From Corythucha ciliata (Eukaryota; Arthropoda; Insecta; Hemiptera; Tingidae): a DNA stretch of 64,000 bases. This document shows, in pieces, positions 1-10,342 of the stretch (positions are counted from its first letter, which is position 1; each line of letters opens with the position of its first letter). The position numbers and the translations under genes are program-made. A model generated the notes under the pieces. That model made no database searches and was not told the DNA's origin. It saw nothing but the letters and a program-made list of their open reading frames with translations. The stretch spans positions 22,258,001-22,322,000 of the forward strand of contig CM075943.1 in NCBI GenBank assembly GCA_038030265.1. Direction: 5' to 3'.

Positions 1-504
1 GGAAATTTTACGCGAAAGACGGGCTTGGGTCTACTGCAAGCCAAAAAGATGACAACTATGTTGGGAACTCTCTACGCTCTCTACTCCTACAGCTCCTCGA
101 GCTCTCTACTTTTACAGCCCCTTGAGCTTTCAGTTTTTCACTTTTAGAACCAACAAACTTTGTGTTCGCACCCGTGCATTCTTTGATTGAGTTGCTTATA
201 GGTCGGATACAAAAATTACAGCAAAGAGTCAATTTATTCACGAGAATGTCTTCATTTTTTCCACATATATTATGTTTTTCTGATACGCTTATTTTTTTTT
301 ATAGTTATCGCCGCTAGGCGTTACAACATCGTAATAAAACACGCAAACGTTAATTATAAAAGTAGGCAACATTCATCCAAAATTAAGGAACATTGATGAC
401 TAGAAGTTTTTTATTTTATTTTTATTTAATATTTTAGTTAGTCGTCGTCACTTTTTGAACTTTCGCCAGCACTGTCATCTCTTATGATGAGCCGCGGTAA
501 GTCG
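1..504. other. No gene recognised
   Basis: AT-rich sequence with no coding region I can support. It lies just downstream of the minus-strand transposase remnant and may be its decayed 3' flank. No terminal repeat or target-site duplication was identified. Confidence 0.4.
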
Positions 505-1089
505 TCAGTCAATTCGTCCAAGATATCCGTCAGTCTCCCATAATTTGTTTTTTTCCACGATGACATGTTTGACGAAGTTCCGCCAGTTTTCTGCTGTGAC
601 CCTCTCAATGCCTTCTTCGAGAAGCTTCTTCACATCATACAATTTGAAAGAAGTATTATTTTTCTTGACGTGTCCCTTGACCATTGCCCATGCCAGCTCT
701 ATTGGGTTTAGCTCGCAATGGTATGGTGGAAGTCTTAGGACAGTCTTGTCATGTTGTTCTGCAACCTCGTCGACAATATACCTCTCGTAGTCCCCTTTCA
801 ACTGTTTGGTGAGTTCCAGGAGTTCTGGCTTCAACATAGTAGCATCTGCTTCTTGACCCTTGCTTGTAATCCATTCCATGATTGCTGCTTTTTTCCACGA
901 TGAGTTTGGTATTTTCTCAGCTTTCATTGAGTGATAAGGAGCGTTGTCCATGACAATCACGGCGTTGTTCTCCAGCAGAGGAAGAGTTGTTGTAAACCAT
1001 TCCAGAAAGTTATCGCAATTCATTTCGTCGTGGTAGTCAGACAAATTTTTTTTTAAAGACAATTTCGTCTTCTTGTACGAAAACACCGT
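505..1089 (-). pseudogene. DDE_3 / Tc1-like transposase fragment
   Basis: The open frame of about 190 codons encodes the C-terminal half of a DDE transposase of the DDE_3 superfamily, the cut-and-paste enzyme of Tc1/mariner-related transposons. Visible motifs in order are DYHDEMN near residue 17, VIVMDNAPYHS near residues 44-54 (second catalytic Asp) and LPPYHCELNPIELAW near residues 118-132 (third acidic residue). These are the usual landmarks of the family. The N-terminal DNA-binding region and first catalytic Asp are absent. Around 1045-1080 the family-like reading changes frame near an A/T run, so the copy is broken. No intact terminal inverted repeats were found around it. I infer an old, immobile remnant. 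The family call is firm; the exact subfamily is not. Confidence 0.85.
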
Positions 1090-2520
1090 CCATTGTCAAA
1101 TAGAGTCTATGCAACTTGATTCCGGATGTGCTAATTGTGTAAAGGATGCAGGAAAAACGAGAAAAATTTCCGAAGAATAGGTAAGTAGGAAAAACGAAAC
1201 GGAATTGACAGGTCGGGATAATCAGAGAAAATAAAAACGAAAAAATGACAAGGAAAAGTTAGACAAGCTAACAGAGGGAGCGTCCTGAGAAGGACGTTTG
1301 AAATAATCAGGAAAGTCAGGAAGTCAGAAATAATAAAAAAGGAAATCACACAAACGCACCAGAACACAGCTTAATAGCAAGTGAAACAAAGAAAAGACTT
1401 CATAAGTCCTCCTCAAGTTAGTTTCTAGATTAGTTGTGCTCAGTTTGAGAGGTCCGGTTACAACGAAGAGGGGAAAAAAAGTAGGAGGAGCCTGCGTGAA
1501 AATAACGAATATGGGTTCAAGCGCATATTTTCGGAGTAACAGTACAATCGCAAAACGAACAAATTACCAGACCATTAATGAGTAGGGAAGGCTAGAACAG
1601 AGATGTGAAAGAATATGACCAAGCCAAGTTCCCCTGAGGATCATTATTTACACCCCTTTTATCAGAATAAAGGAGACTTCTCATTCCATCATTGGCTATC
1701 GAAGACGCCTTTGAAGTCCATTGGGTAAGGAAGTTCGACCATTTGAGTAAAAAACAGAAGTACCCACTGTTTTGTTGGTGTTGCCGGTGTTTTTCAAGAG
1801 AGGAAATTCCCACCGAGGCATTTCCTTTTGGAAGCTTGGATTTTTCCATCATAATGGCCACTTGCAAAATTGACTTGTGTTGGCCCGCAATACAGTATTC
1901 CAACCAGGGAACATAAATTCATTCATTTCGAGCTCTCAATCAACATTTAAAACCACGAATTTAATTAAAACACCCGGCACTGTCATTGAAATCAGTAGGA
2001 ATTCTACCAAGGAGTACTCTTTTCATTATCAGACGGCAGCGATCTAAGTGATAGCTTGAATTCCCAATACTTGAGGTCTACTCCCAATCTCGAGGGAAAC
2101 AGTAAGCACTCCGCGACATCTCCGCAAACATCCCCGAACCCGAAGAGATTTTTTTCTTATCAGCTTTTTTACAGTGTATTCACATATTATGTAACTGCAG
2201 ACGTTTCTCGACGAATATCGTGAGCAATTGATATTCATTCTGTAGAAAATTTGCGTTTCTGTGCATTCTCGCGATAAATGTCAGAGCCGTCAGGGTACCG
2301 CGTGTTAGGGCCAGATATTTAGTGGACTGTATAGATATCAAAACAAGAAACAAAAATAGGAACAGGAAGCAAAAGGATGAGGAAGGAAGGGGAACGCACC
2401 TTGAATAACACGATCACGTGGAGCGATCTCCTGTAGCCTGTAGCGATGTCTAACGAATTAACGATGAAGTCGAAAGAAAAAACGATTTATTTGTTACCGG
2501 TCGCGGGTGAACTTTCCATA
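1090..2520. other. Intergenic, no gene recognised
   Basis: Several short open frames occur on both strands, but none has recognisable domains, and stop-free lengths are at chance level. No repeat structure was noticed. Confidence 0.4.
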
Positions 2521-2666
2521 AGGCCTGTTTTACACGAGTAAGTTTTTTGTTCAAAACTATGTTCAATCTGTTCACAAACAGATGATTTTGAGGCAGGGAA
2601 CATCTGTCAATTTTTTTCAAAATGGCTAATTTGATCAAAAAACTTACTCGTGTAAAAGGGGCCTAA
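2521..2666. mobile_element. MITE-like inverted repeat, family A copy 1
   Basis: This is an element of about 145 bp with imperfect terminal inverted repeats. The left end reads AGGCCTGTTTTACACGAGTA and the right end is its near reverse complement ending in GGGGCCT. The arms extend inward through AGTTTTTTG and CAAAAAACT. A second copy with the same ends and interior lies at 10200-10342. Two similar copies with matching ends support a short non-autonomous DNA transposon. No coding capacity is present and the transposase source is unknown. Confidence 0.75.
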
Positions 2667-2972
2667 AACCAAAAAAAAAGCGAGACCACTCCAGCACGTG
2701 TTTGATATCAAAAAACAGTAACGGTCCAATCCAAATCCCGATTCTAAAGTAAAGTATTTTTTCTGGTTATATAGGTGGGGGTAAAGGTGATGGGATAGGA
2801 AGAGCAGGGGGAAATTTACAATGAGGAAGTTTCACATTTTCCAAAAACATATTTTTTCGATGAGGCATATCAATCCTTCCACGTAAGTAATAAATAAAAA
2901 TGTTACACCCTTCAGAAATATTTTTTATTTCTTAACAAAAGTTGGCATATTTGAAATCCCGCCAAAACGGAC

Positions 2973-3032
2973 ATTTTACGCTACGTAGCGTAAAATACTA
3001 TGCAAGGGGTACTACGTACGTAGTATCCCTTG
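2973..3032. repeat. Two adjacent short palindromes
   Basis: The first, 2973-2996, is a perfect 24-bp palindrome centred on CTACGTAG. The second, 3003-3032, is a 30-bp palindrome with one mismatched pair, centred on TACGTACGTA. Both can form cruciforms or RNA hairpins. They may be the core of a decayed inverted-repeat transposon. Confidence 0.7.
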
Positions 3033-3150
3033 TATTCTCTGTCCTTTTCATGCCTCTAAATGGTTCATCTGTTTAAATCCTCCATTATTTTGTTATTGAA
3101 GAGCTCCAGTAAAAAATAAGGCAAAGAAACACAACAAACCGCTCTCCGAC

Positions 3151-3426
3151 AAGGTGACTAAATTTTCTATAGTTGCCGCAGATCACTGTCCTTCACCTAC
3201 GTCACGAGCAGTCCCACCCGCCAATGCGCTGGACCCAGTACATTATTAATTGTTATTGGGTTGTGATTTTTGAGAATTCATAAACTTTAATTTCAAAATT
3301 AACTTGCTCTGCTGCTCTAGGGTGAGCAATCGGGAGTAAAGGACTGCTGGTGACGTCAGTCCCCACCCCTCCCGCCTGATGGGCTGGGGGAAATCTGCGG
3401 CACCTGTAGAAGAGTTTAGTCACCTT
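3151..3426. mobile_element. Inverted-repeat element (~276 bp)
   Basis: The outer ends are inverted: AAGGTGACTAAA on the left is matched by TTTAGTCACCTT on the right. An inner block around GTTGCCGCAGAT is matched by ATCTGCGGCACC. The interior is non-coding. The structure suggests a non-autonomous DNA transposon. Only one copy was noticed in the window. Confidence 0.55.
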
Positions 3427-3497
3427 GGCTGCATGCCACAGTTATTACGCTCACCAGCATTTCTCAGATGGGTTGTGCAATGAAGTCGAAGTTTAAA

Positions 3498-3662
3498 AGT
3501 TGTCCTTGTTGTGCATAAAAGAGGATGTAATTCTTCGACCAGAATCTCGGGAGTAGCCTCTTCCGAGAGTAGCCTCGGGAGTTGTCCTTGTTGTGCATAA
3601 AAGAGGATGTAATTCTTCGACCAGAATCTCGGGAGTAGCATCTTCGAGTAGCCTAAGGCCCT
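3498..3662. repeat. 82-bp tandem duplication
   Basis: A segment beginning GTTGTCCTTGTTGTGCATAA is repeated about 82 bp downstream, with nearly identical sequence through CAGAATCTCGGGAGTAGC. There are two copies and no coding meaning was found. Confidence 0.75.
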
Positions 3663-4340
3663 TTGCACATTAGGAAAAAAGGCCCAGGTGCGGTGTCGGA
3701 CTGTTGGAGTAAAAATACACAGAACTCTATGGGGCCTTTCACATTTGGCGCCAACGCGGGAGACGTCTCACCCCCCAGAAAAATTACGCTGGCACGAGCG
3801 AGAGGTGTTGATTTCACTAACGCACGTGTTAAGAGTTACGATTTTTGACGCCCACTTAGGGAAATTTAAGTTTAAGAAATGTCTATGAATACGGGCTATT
3901 CGGGGATTTCATAAATGAGATTTCAATGTTTCTGCATTGAATGTAGAATATTGAAATTAGGGCCCCTTAATTGCCCTAATTTCAATAACTTAAGCAGAAG
4001 TAGTGGCCTTACGTTTTCGAGCTCGAACATAAATGCATTTATGTTGGACTACGAGCCCGACGGGATGAAAAAAGTGTTTCTTTTCTTCCCACGAATGAGA
4101 GTCATATATCTAAAACTATCAACATTTTGATTCCGAAGTAATGTTCAAAACATTTTACACTTGAAAAATAATGCTAGCCATTTTAGATAGCCGTGTTCTG
4201 TGCTGCAATATAAACGCCAATATTACTGACTTAGTCATCCTACGCTCCTAAATGTGCGTTCAATTCATTTTAATTCTCAAATTAGGTGTTTAATTAACCA
4301 TTGGAACAAGAAAAACATAAAATAACACACTTGAACTCAT

Positions 4341-4744
4341 TTAATGGGGAGTTGTACATGTGATTCCTCGACCCCCCTCCAATCATACCTCGCCTACTCC
4401 GCGTTACGGAAATTACCGCCGTATTTCTGCACCAATCGTGAACTTCAAGGGCTCATTTAAATCTTCAGGAAATTCCGCACAAGCGTACGATCTTCCTTTT
4501 TCATAATTCATCCCTAAAATAACTGTAAAACGCACACAAACTTTTACCTTGAAAATTCACACTCTTTCCACAACTTATTTAGGAAAGCAAGATCGTACGC
4601 TTGTGCGGAATTTCCTGAAGATTTAAATGAGCCCCTGAAGTCCACGAATGGTGCAGAAATACGGTGGTAATTTCCGTAACGCGGAGTAGGCGAGGTATGA
4701 TTGGAGGGGGGTCGAGGAAACACATGTACAACTCCCCCTTAATG
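4341..4744. mobile_element. piggyBac-like MITE flanked by TTAA, copy 1
   Basis: The element of about 400 bp is flanked by TTAA on both sides (4341-4344 and 4741-4744). TTAA is the target duplication typical of the piggyBac superfamily. The arms are about 170 bp and highly complementary: GGGGAGTTGTACATGTG at the left matches CATGTACAACTCCCCCTTAA at the right. Arms continue through CTCGACCCCCCTCCAATCAT and the CCTGAAGATTTAAATGAG block. A short unpaired centre near 4500-4575 is AT-rich and non-coding. Related copies lie at 56247-56644 (full) and 49114-49285 (half). Confidence 0.75.
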
Positions 4745-6239
4745 CTATTGCAAAATAGACGTGCTAGCGGAGCCAGACCTCTCTGACGGGAGCGATTTTT
4801 CCTTCAACCTTGAGAACCACGCGTTAACACAAGCGAAGCAACTTGGTATCAATACAACTTTGATCGCGTGTTTCCGTACTCAGGTTATATAGTAGCCAAC
4901 TTCAGTAGAGCGGGACCAATCCCGACGGCACACTTTAAACCATTTTGCCCTGTCCGTCGCATTTCTAGGTAGCGAAATAAACAAATGTGTTTTGTAATCG
5001 ATTTTTAACGGGGGTTTCCGGAAATCACGGACAATTAGCTGGTATTTTAATTCTCTTTTAATAAAATAAAATAGGTATTGTAAGACAAAGCGGTATTACA
5101 GCCCATTACAGTGAAAGATGAACCAACCGCGAAGAAAGACTCAGTAAGTGACGTCACACGAGATCAGCCAATCACAAGGTGTTTTGGAGGCTTTATAAAG
5201 TAAACTCTTTTCAATCATTTATCAATTATTGTTGAGAAGCTTTCTCACTAAAATAATATATTTGTCTGAGAGTCATTTGTGAGCATTAGTCATGTAAAAA
5301 ATACTTTTGACAAACATTCCGACCAGTGCAAGTTCCTCATTGAACCAAGTGTAGAGACGAAAAATCTAGACACTATATAGGTATAGTTCCTTTCCTTTCC
5401 TTCAACCGTTCCTTCACACAAGCCTAGTATATAGGCTTTTAAGGAACGGGCCAGTTACTTTTTCTTTGTATATTTCTTGTAAATTTTTTTGATTAATAAA
5501 GGTGATTAATAAAGTTGATGAGTCGCCTGCACAACGCAAAGCACCACAGTATTACAAAGTGATAATCGAACTGGAAATCCCGATTTTTGACAAATTCCAT
5601 CCAAATCGTGACGTTTGAAAGAAAAATAATGCCTTCTGGCAATGAACAGTTTTTGGCACTTATAAAGTTTTAGGACCTTGCAGTTTTAACGCCAATGACC
5701 CAAAATGCTCCTATAGATTTCAAGAATATCCTGCCTGAGCTATTCATTGGCGTCACGGGGGGGGGGGGGTGTTTATGTTTAAAATGAGATTTCAAAACGG
5801 GTCATAGAGGAACCTGACACCTCGTTGGAAAATGTAATTTAGACGCACGATGAAGTCTAAGGCACAAGAGCATCCCCAACCGAAACATGGATCTTCAATG
5901 AAAGCCTTCCCTATCTGATTTTGATTGTAAAACCAAATCTCCTTTTATTGGTATTCCTATTCGGGCTAGTTCACGCAGTGAAGGTAATATCGGAAAATAA
6001 TTATTACAAGAATATATTTAAACTGAAACCAGCCAGCTACAAGTAATTACATAGGGATAGTACAAACTCCGGAGTCCAACCTAGATAATGGTGTCCCACA
6101 ATATAATTTGAGAATAATTATTTCATGAATAAGATCAAAGGTTTTCAATTAGATAGAATAGTAAAAATTATATGGACAGTTGTGGGTGCCCAAAAACGCA
6201 GTTTTGGATAGATTTTTAGTTAGTCTAAAATATCAAGTT
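4745..6239. other. Intergenic region 3' of RNF2
   Basis: No gene was recognised. A TATA-like TTTATAAAG near 5193 and AATAAA-type signals near 5500 hint at a solo LTR or an unannotated transcript, but no paired LTR ends or target duplication were found. A run of 13 G occurs at 5757-5769. TTTATT at 5943-5948, which is AATAAA on the minus strand, lies about 290 nt past the RNF2 stop and could be its polyadenylation signal. Confidence 0.35.
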
Positions 6240-7613
6240 CTAACTCTTTTTGCATGCATAGAACATTTCCAATGGTTTACTGGTCTTCCAATACTTTTCC
6301 TGCACAAAACGGAGAGTGTGGTTCCCGCCGAGAGCAACAAACTGGTTTTGCGACGGACAAATATAAATATTGAATATCAAAGTTCTTTCATTCAATTCAG
6401 AGCCGGAGTCGAGTGCTAAGCGAGTTGCCAAGTACTTGCTCAAATGATCCACTGCGAGAAAAAAATGTCAGATTAGTTCAGTCCGTTTTCCCAAGGGCCG
6501 TGCTGTAACTTACTGATGGCTATCGAAACATTTCGGAAAATAAACAGTGGAATCCAGTTGGTTTTCTGGACTACACCAAATTTTTCTTGTCACCAACATT
6601 CACCATTTTGTGGTGATGTAATGTTGGTTGGAAAATTCACTCTTACTTTTTCTTGACTAAGGGGGGGGGGGAAACAACCAGAAGCTAGCTCAACATAGCT
6701 TAGTGATAGAATTGAACGTACCAGTGGCATTGGCTGTCGTTTTGATGTACCGCTTAGCGTTATCCTTCAGGACTCGCATCAAAGCCGAATCATTTCCCAT
6801 CTCGGTTGGGTGAGGCATGAAAACCAGTTCAACCTCTGGCGCAATGGCTTCAGACGTACCTTCACCTTCAGTTTCGTCTCGCCCTGAAGCATCGACGCTC
6901 GAATCTCCAGACTCGTTCTCGGACGAAGATTCAGTCTTGGGTCGCTTGGGTACTTTCACTCCGTTGACGTCCTCGCCAGACATGTGCGACTGGGTGGTGA
7001 AAGACGACTGCGAGTTTTCACTGTGAACTGCTTTACTGTTGTTGATATTGGCTGGATTTGCGGAAGCAGCAACAGAAGCTTTGTTATTATCGTTGAAATC
7101 CTGGGAAGAATTACCAGTGTTGGCGTCTACATCACTGACGTTTTTCTTGGATCGTTGAACTCTGTTCTGTGACTGAACTTTGATTCCTTCATTGATTGAA
7201 TTCATGAGAGCCGCCTGACTGTGGCTCTTGTTCAATTTTTCGAGAACGCGAACTTGGTGAGCTTCGTACTCATCGCGGCTGGGATAAATTTTGGAGATCA
7301 AAAGATCAAAATTAGGATCAGGGCGAAGAGATCTCTTGGAGACAAGCTTTTTTCGACAAGTCGGACACTCTTTGTTTCCCGACCTGAGGGCGGTGATTAT
7401 ACAATCCGAACAGAACCTGTGCAGGCACTCTTTCGTCGTCATTGTCTTTTTCAACATGTCCAGGCAAATGGGGCACATCAACTCGCTGTGCAAGCTCCTA
7501 GGCGAGACAGCGATTTCTGTGTTGTCGGTGATGGCGTCCTGTTGGGTTCGATGAAGTTCATACAAGGAAAGCTCCCACGTCTTATTGAGTCCTAGTTGTT
7601 CGTTTGACGTCAT
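6240..7613 (-). CDS. E3 ubiquitin-protein ligase RING1/RNF2 (Sex combs extra)
   Basis: This is the catalytic RING subunit of Polycomb repressive complex 1, which monoubiquitinates histone H2A in the nucleus. The two exons are 7613-6722 and 6451-6240, joined by a GT-AG intron of 270 nt (ACTG|GTACGT to CGCAG|TGG). The product is 367 residues, close to the usual 330-430. The start at 7613 (MTSNEQLGL) aligns with family N-termini; an upstream in-frame Met at 7661 is possible but unlikely. The RING is C3HC4: CPICLDML with CLHRFCSDC and CPTC, roughly residues 45-90. It is preceded by the invariant [10 protein letters not shown] and [10 protein letters not shown] segments. A Ser/Asn-rich acidic linker follows. 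The C-terminal RAWUL domain begins at VELVFMPHP, is interrupted by the intron, and ends in [15 protein letters not shown], the segment that binds CBX and RYBP-type partners. Exon 1 alone reads into the intron and loses half of RAWUL, so both exons are required. Confidence 0.97.
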
Positions 7614-8159
7614 GATCGGAGAATTGATGGCACTAATCAGGGATTTACGTTTATAAACCACAAAAACTCATGACGATAAGAACAAACATATAATGAAAAT
7701 ACTCAAATATTAGTAACTGCGTCCCAGAATAACTTATCTCCAGTTATCACATAAACAAAAACTAAAACCATTGACGTAAATCCCGAGAGGTTCACAGAAC
7801 AGAGTTTGCGGAAAGCGATTGGCAGCTAACTGCGAAGGTCTTCGTTAGTAACGGCTCAGAGCATTTACCGGTGTCGCGCCCAGCGCGGATCCAGAGGGAG
7901 GGTCATGGGCTCATGGGTCAAAATCATTAGAATATGAATAGACAGAAATTCAGAATAGTCCAATAGTCTTATGATAAATAAATATGCGTAAAATTAATAA
8001 ATATTCTCGATATTAAATAGTTTTATAATAGTTCTATAATAAATATACCTTTACGTAACGTTATAAATATACTTTATGTTTTTAGCGATGTTGCGGAGGT
8101 CGTATATGAATAAGAAGGTATTCTTTGTCTATCCTCCAGCAATTTTTATTATTGACAAA

Positions 8160-8203
8160 CACGTAAACCGGTTTTCAGCTCTACCGAGCCATCTTCGGAC
8201 GTA
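8160..8203 (-). ncRNA. Hammerhead ribozyme-like motif, minus-strand twin
   Basis: This is the mirror copy, in the left arm, of the motif at 8296-8339, with the same stems and the same U4-to-C core change. Its presence on the opposite strand follows from the palindrome. Confidence 0.5.
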
Positions 8204-8295
8204 TCAATTTTTTTAACCACTAGGGCGTGTCAAACACAACTCTGTTTGACAGTTGTCAGTTGTGTTTGACACGCCCTAGTGGTTAAAAAAATTGA

Positions 8296-8339
8296 TACGT
8301 CCGAAGATGGCTCGGTAGAGCTGAAAACCGGTTTACGTG
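8296..8339 (+). ncRNA. Hammerhead ribozyme-like motif (degenerate core)
   Basis: Stem I pairs UACGU (8296-8300) with ACGUG (8335-8339). Stem II is GGCUC/GAGCU closed by GGUA. The GAAA box is at 8323-8326, and stem III is the self-complementary AACCGGUU (8326-8333), with predicted cleavage after U8334. The core reads CCGAAGA instead of CUGANGA, a U4-to-C change expected to impair catalysis. One extra U lies between the core and stem II. With no stem III loop, activity would require pairing of two molecules. Confidence 0.5.
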
Positions 8340-8391
8340 TTTGTCAATAATAAAAATTGCTGGAGGATAGACAAAGAATACCTTCTTATTC

Positions 8392-8865
8392 TTATAAATA
8401 TACGTATACCTTTTAGGTTTAATGCTTATCTGATCACTCCCTCCTCCCACAAAAAAATAAATAGAAATATAAATAATTGGTATGACCACTTTCAAGTTGA
8501 AGGTCATAATTGAAATAACTTCCTGTACCGACTTCTAAACCTCTTGGGGAAGTTATAGTGGCACATATTTAAAACCTTCAATGATCACCCTCTTCCCAAC
8601 ACCCTTTGACTTTTTCAGAAGATTGATATGACGATAAAACGCAATATTAGGTCTGTGCATGGTGTTTGGAACAAGTTTGAGAAGAGTTCTCATTTGGGCC
8701 ATCCAATAAAATTCAAGATGATTACATGTTATTAGATGAGTCCCAAACAAGGGAGTGGGTACGTAGTTGTACCCATGCGAGGAGAAGAATCAGTACTTCG
8801 AATAATTGTATGGTTTTGATCCCGGTGGAACCTCTGAGGGTTGTTTGATGGCACTTATTGGACCA
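8392..8865. other. Intergenic, no gene recognised
   Basis: AT-rich sequence with short chance open frames on the minus strand. Nothing was recognised. Confidence 0.4.
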
Positions 8866-8930
8866 TCGATGGTAAAAGTTGGGTTATTCGATGGTAAAAG
8901 TTGGGTTGTTCGATGGTAAAAGGGTTGTGA
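8866..8930. repeat. 22-nt tandem repeat, three copies
   Basis: Units begin TCGATGGTAAAAG at 8866, 8888 and 8910, and the first two continue as TTGGGTT. The third unit decays after TCGATGGTAAAAG. Confidence 0.75.
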
Positions 8931-9009
8931 ACGGAGTCCATCGTGCCAAATTTGGTCGAGGTTTGATAGCGTGAGTAGGGAGGGATTTTGTTTGGTCAGC
9001 AGATTAGGA

Positions 9010-9770
9010 AAACTGAGAATTTATTCCTCATAAATTTGAAAATGTTCCCATAAAATTTAAAACGTTTCCACAAATTTGATTATTTTCTTATAATACTGCC
9101 AATTTTCCTTGAAAATTGACAATTTCACCTTCTAATTGACAATGAGGAAGTAACATAAAAAATAAAAATCGCTGGAAACATTTTTTTTCGGAAGAAAATG
9201 ACTAAATATGACGAGGAATTGAATATTAGTGCGTACATGATTGATTTCGATTTATAGCGAACTAATAAAACTTGCCAATTTTGTTTGTTACCTTAAACGG
9301 CCGGTCTGTGACTCGTGACGTGATTAAGGGGTTATGACCCCTCCCACCACTCCGCTACATTGCTGTTATCATGTCTTGCCCCTTCTTGTCTTTCCAATTC
9401 TCTTAAGTCCTATTGTTTGATTTGTGGGAAGCTATTGTGGAGGTCACACGAATGCTGTTATTACGTCATCAGTCTATCTAGCCTATTTCAAAAGGGTTCC
9501 GCAACCTAATACTTTTAAAAATTGATAAAAAAATATAGGGCCTAATTTTATTTGAACGGATCGTGTTTTCATGAGTTTTGGTACCCAAGCTATCACGACA
9601 GCATGATTTTGGAAAATGAGTTACTTCCTCATTTCCTCGTGATATCGACAATTTCCTCATGAAATTAACAATTCCTAGATACTATTTTCTATTGAAATTC
9701 ATAATTTCCTAATCAAACTGACAATTTCTTTATAGAATAGAAAAATCCATCAAAAATGGCAAAATGGTGT
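9010..9770. repeat. Degenerate AATT-rich arrays in inverted arrangement
   Basis: Short degenerate units resembling ATTTCCTCATAAAATTGA recur at 9010-9155 and again at 9615-9740. The edges CAATGAGGAAGTAAC (about 9140) and GTTACTTCCTCATTT (about 9618) are inverted relative to each other. The arrangement therefore looks like a large, diverged inverted repeat. No coding sequence was recognised. Confidence 0.45.
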
Positions 9771-10199
9771 TTCATGTTGGTGAAAAATTCCTGAAATTTG
9801 GTATTTTAAAGAGCCAAATCTTGCAAAAGTGTTTTTTTTGTGTGTGCGAAATCGTTAACTGAAATAATGCGTCCTGAAAATTGGTTTTGTCAGCATCAAT
9901 ATAAATAGCGGCATTTATTTTATTAGAACATAACAATCATTATAAGAATAAATATGTTTTTTTCAGAGAGAAACATCCGCGAAATTGGTTTTAAGACAGC
10001 GCGATCAGAGGGATTTGTTTGTCAGTGAGCCAGATCCGAGAAATGTGGGGACAAACATCAGGATAATTGGTGTTTTAGGGAATTAACTCGGAGAAATTAG
10101 TTTTTTATTTAGGCAAACCAGCTACAATAAAATTATAGTAAGTAAAATCCACGGAAACTTTCTCTGAATTTGGGCATCCCCCGAAATTTGTTTTTCATT
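9771..10199. repeat. GCGAAATTGG-type degenerate array
   Basis: Units resembling CCGCGAAATTGGTTTT recur here at spacings of several tens of bases. They belong to the same loose family found in the large HERC1 introns. Confidence 0.4.
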
Positions 10200-10342
10200 A
10201 GGCCTGTTTTACACGAGTAAGTTTTTTGTTAAAAAATATGTTCAATCTGATCACAAACAGATGATTTGAAGCAGGGAACATCTGTCATTTTTTTTCAAAA
10301 TGACTAATTTGATCAAAAAACTTACTCGTGTAAAAGGGGCCT
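10200..10342. mobile_element. MITE-like inverted repeat, family A copy 2
   Basis: The second copy of the element at 2521-2666. Both ends match, and the interior shares AACAGATGATTT and AAGCAGGGAACATCTGTCA-type sequence. The two copies differ by scattered substitutions and small indels, consistent with independent insertions. Confidence 0.75.

Larger units (their letters stand above)
8108..8391. mobile_element. Near-perfect 284-bp palindrome carrying two hammerhead-like motifs
   Basis: The arms 8108-8241 and 8258-8391 are essentially perfect reverse complements of about 134 bp, separated by a 16-nt centre. Each arm contains the same hammerhead-like motif, so one lies on each strand. The near-identity of the arms suggests recent origin or gene conversion between them. 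No coding sequence is present. Inverted terminal regions with hammerheads are known in Penelope-like elements, so I infer a fragment or non-autonomous derivative of such an element. No reverse transcriptase of that type was found nearby. Confidence 0.7.

Noticed and set aside
5150..5520. Solo LTR near RNF2
   Set aside because: TATA-like and AATAAA-like signals are present, but no TG...CA ends or target duplication could be defined.
7221..7595. Plus-strand open frames over RNF2
   Set aside because: They are antisense shadows of the RING-coding exon.
7614..7661. Upstream in-frame ATG for RNF2
   Set aside because: It would add 16 residues ([16 protein letters not shown]) unlike RING1/RNF2 N-termini; the ATG at 7613 gives the expected start.
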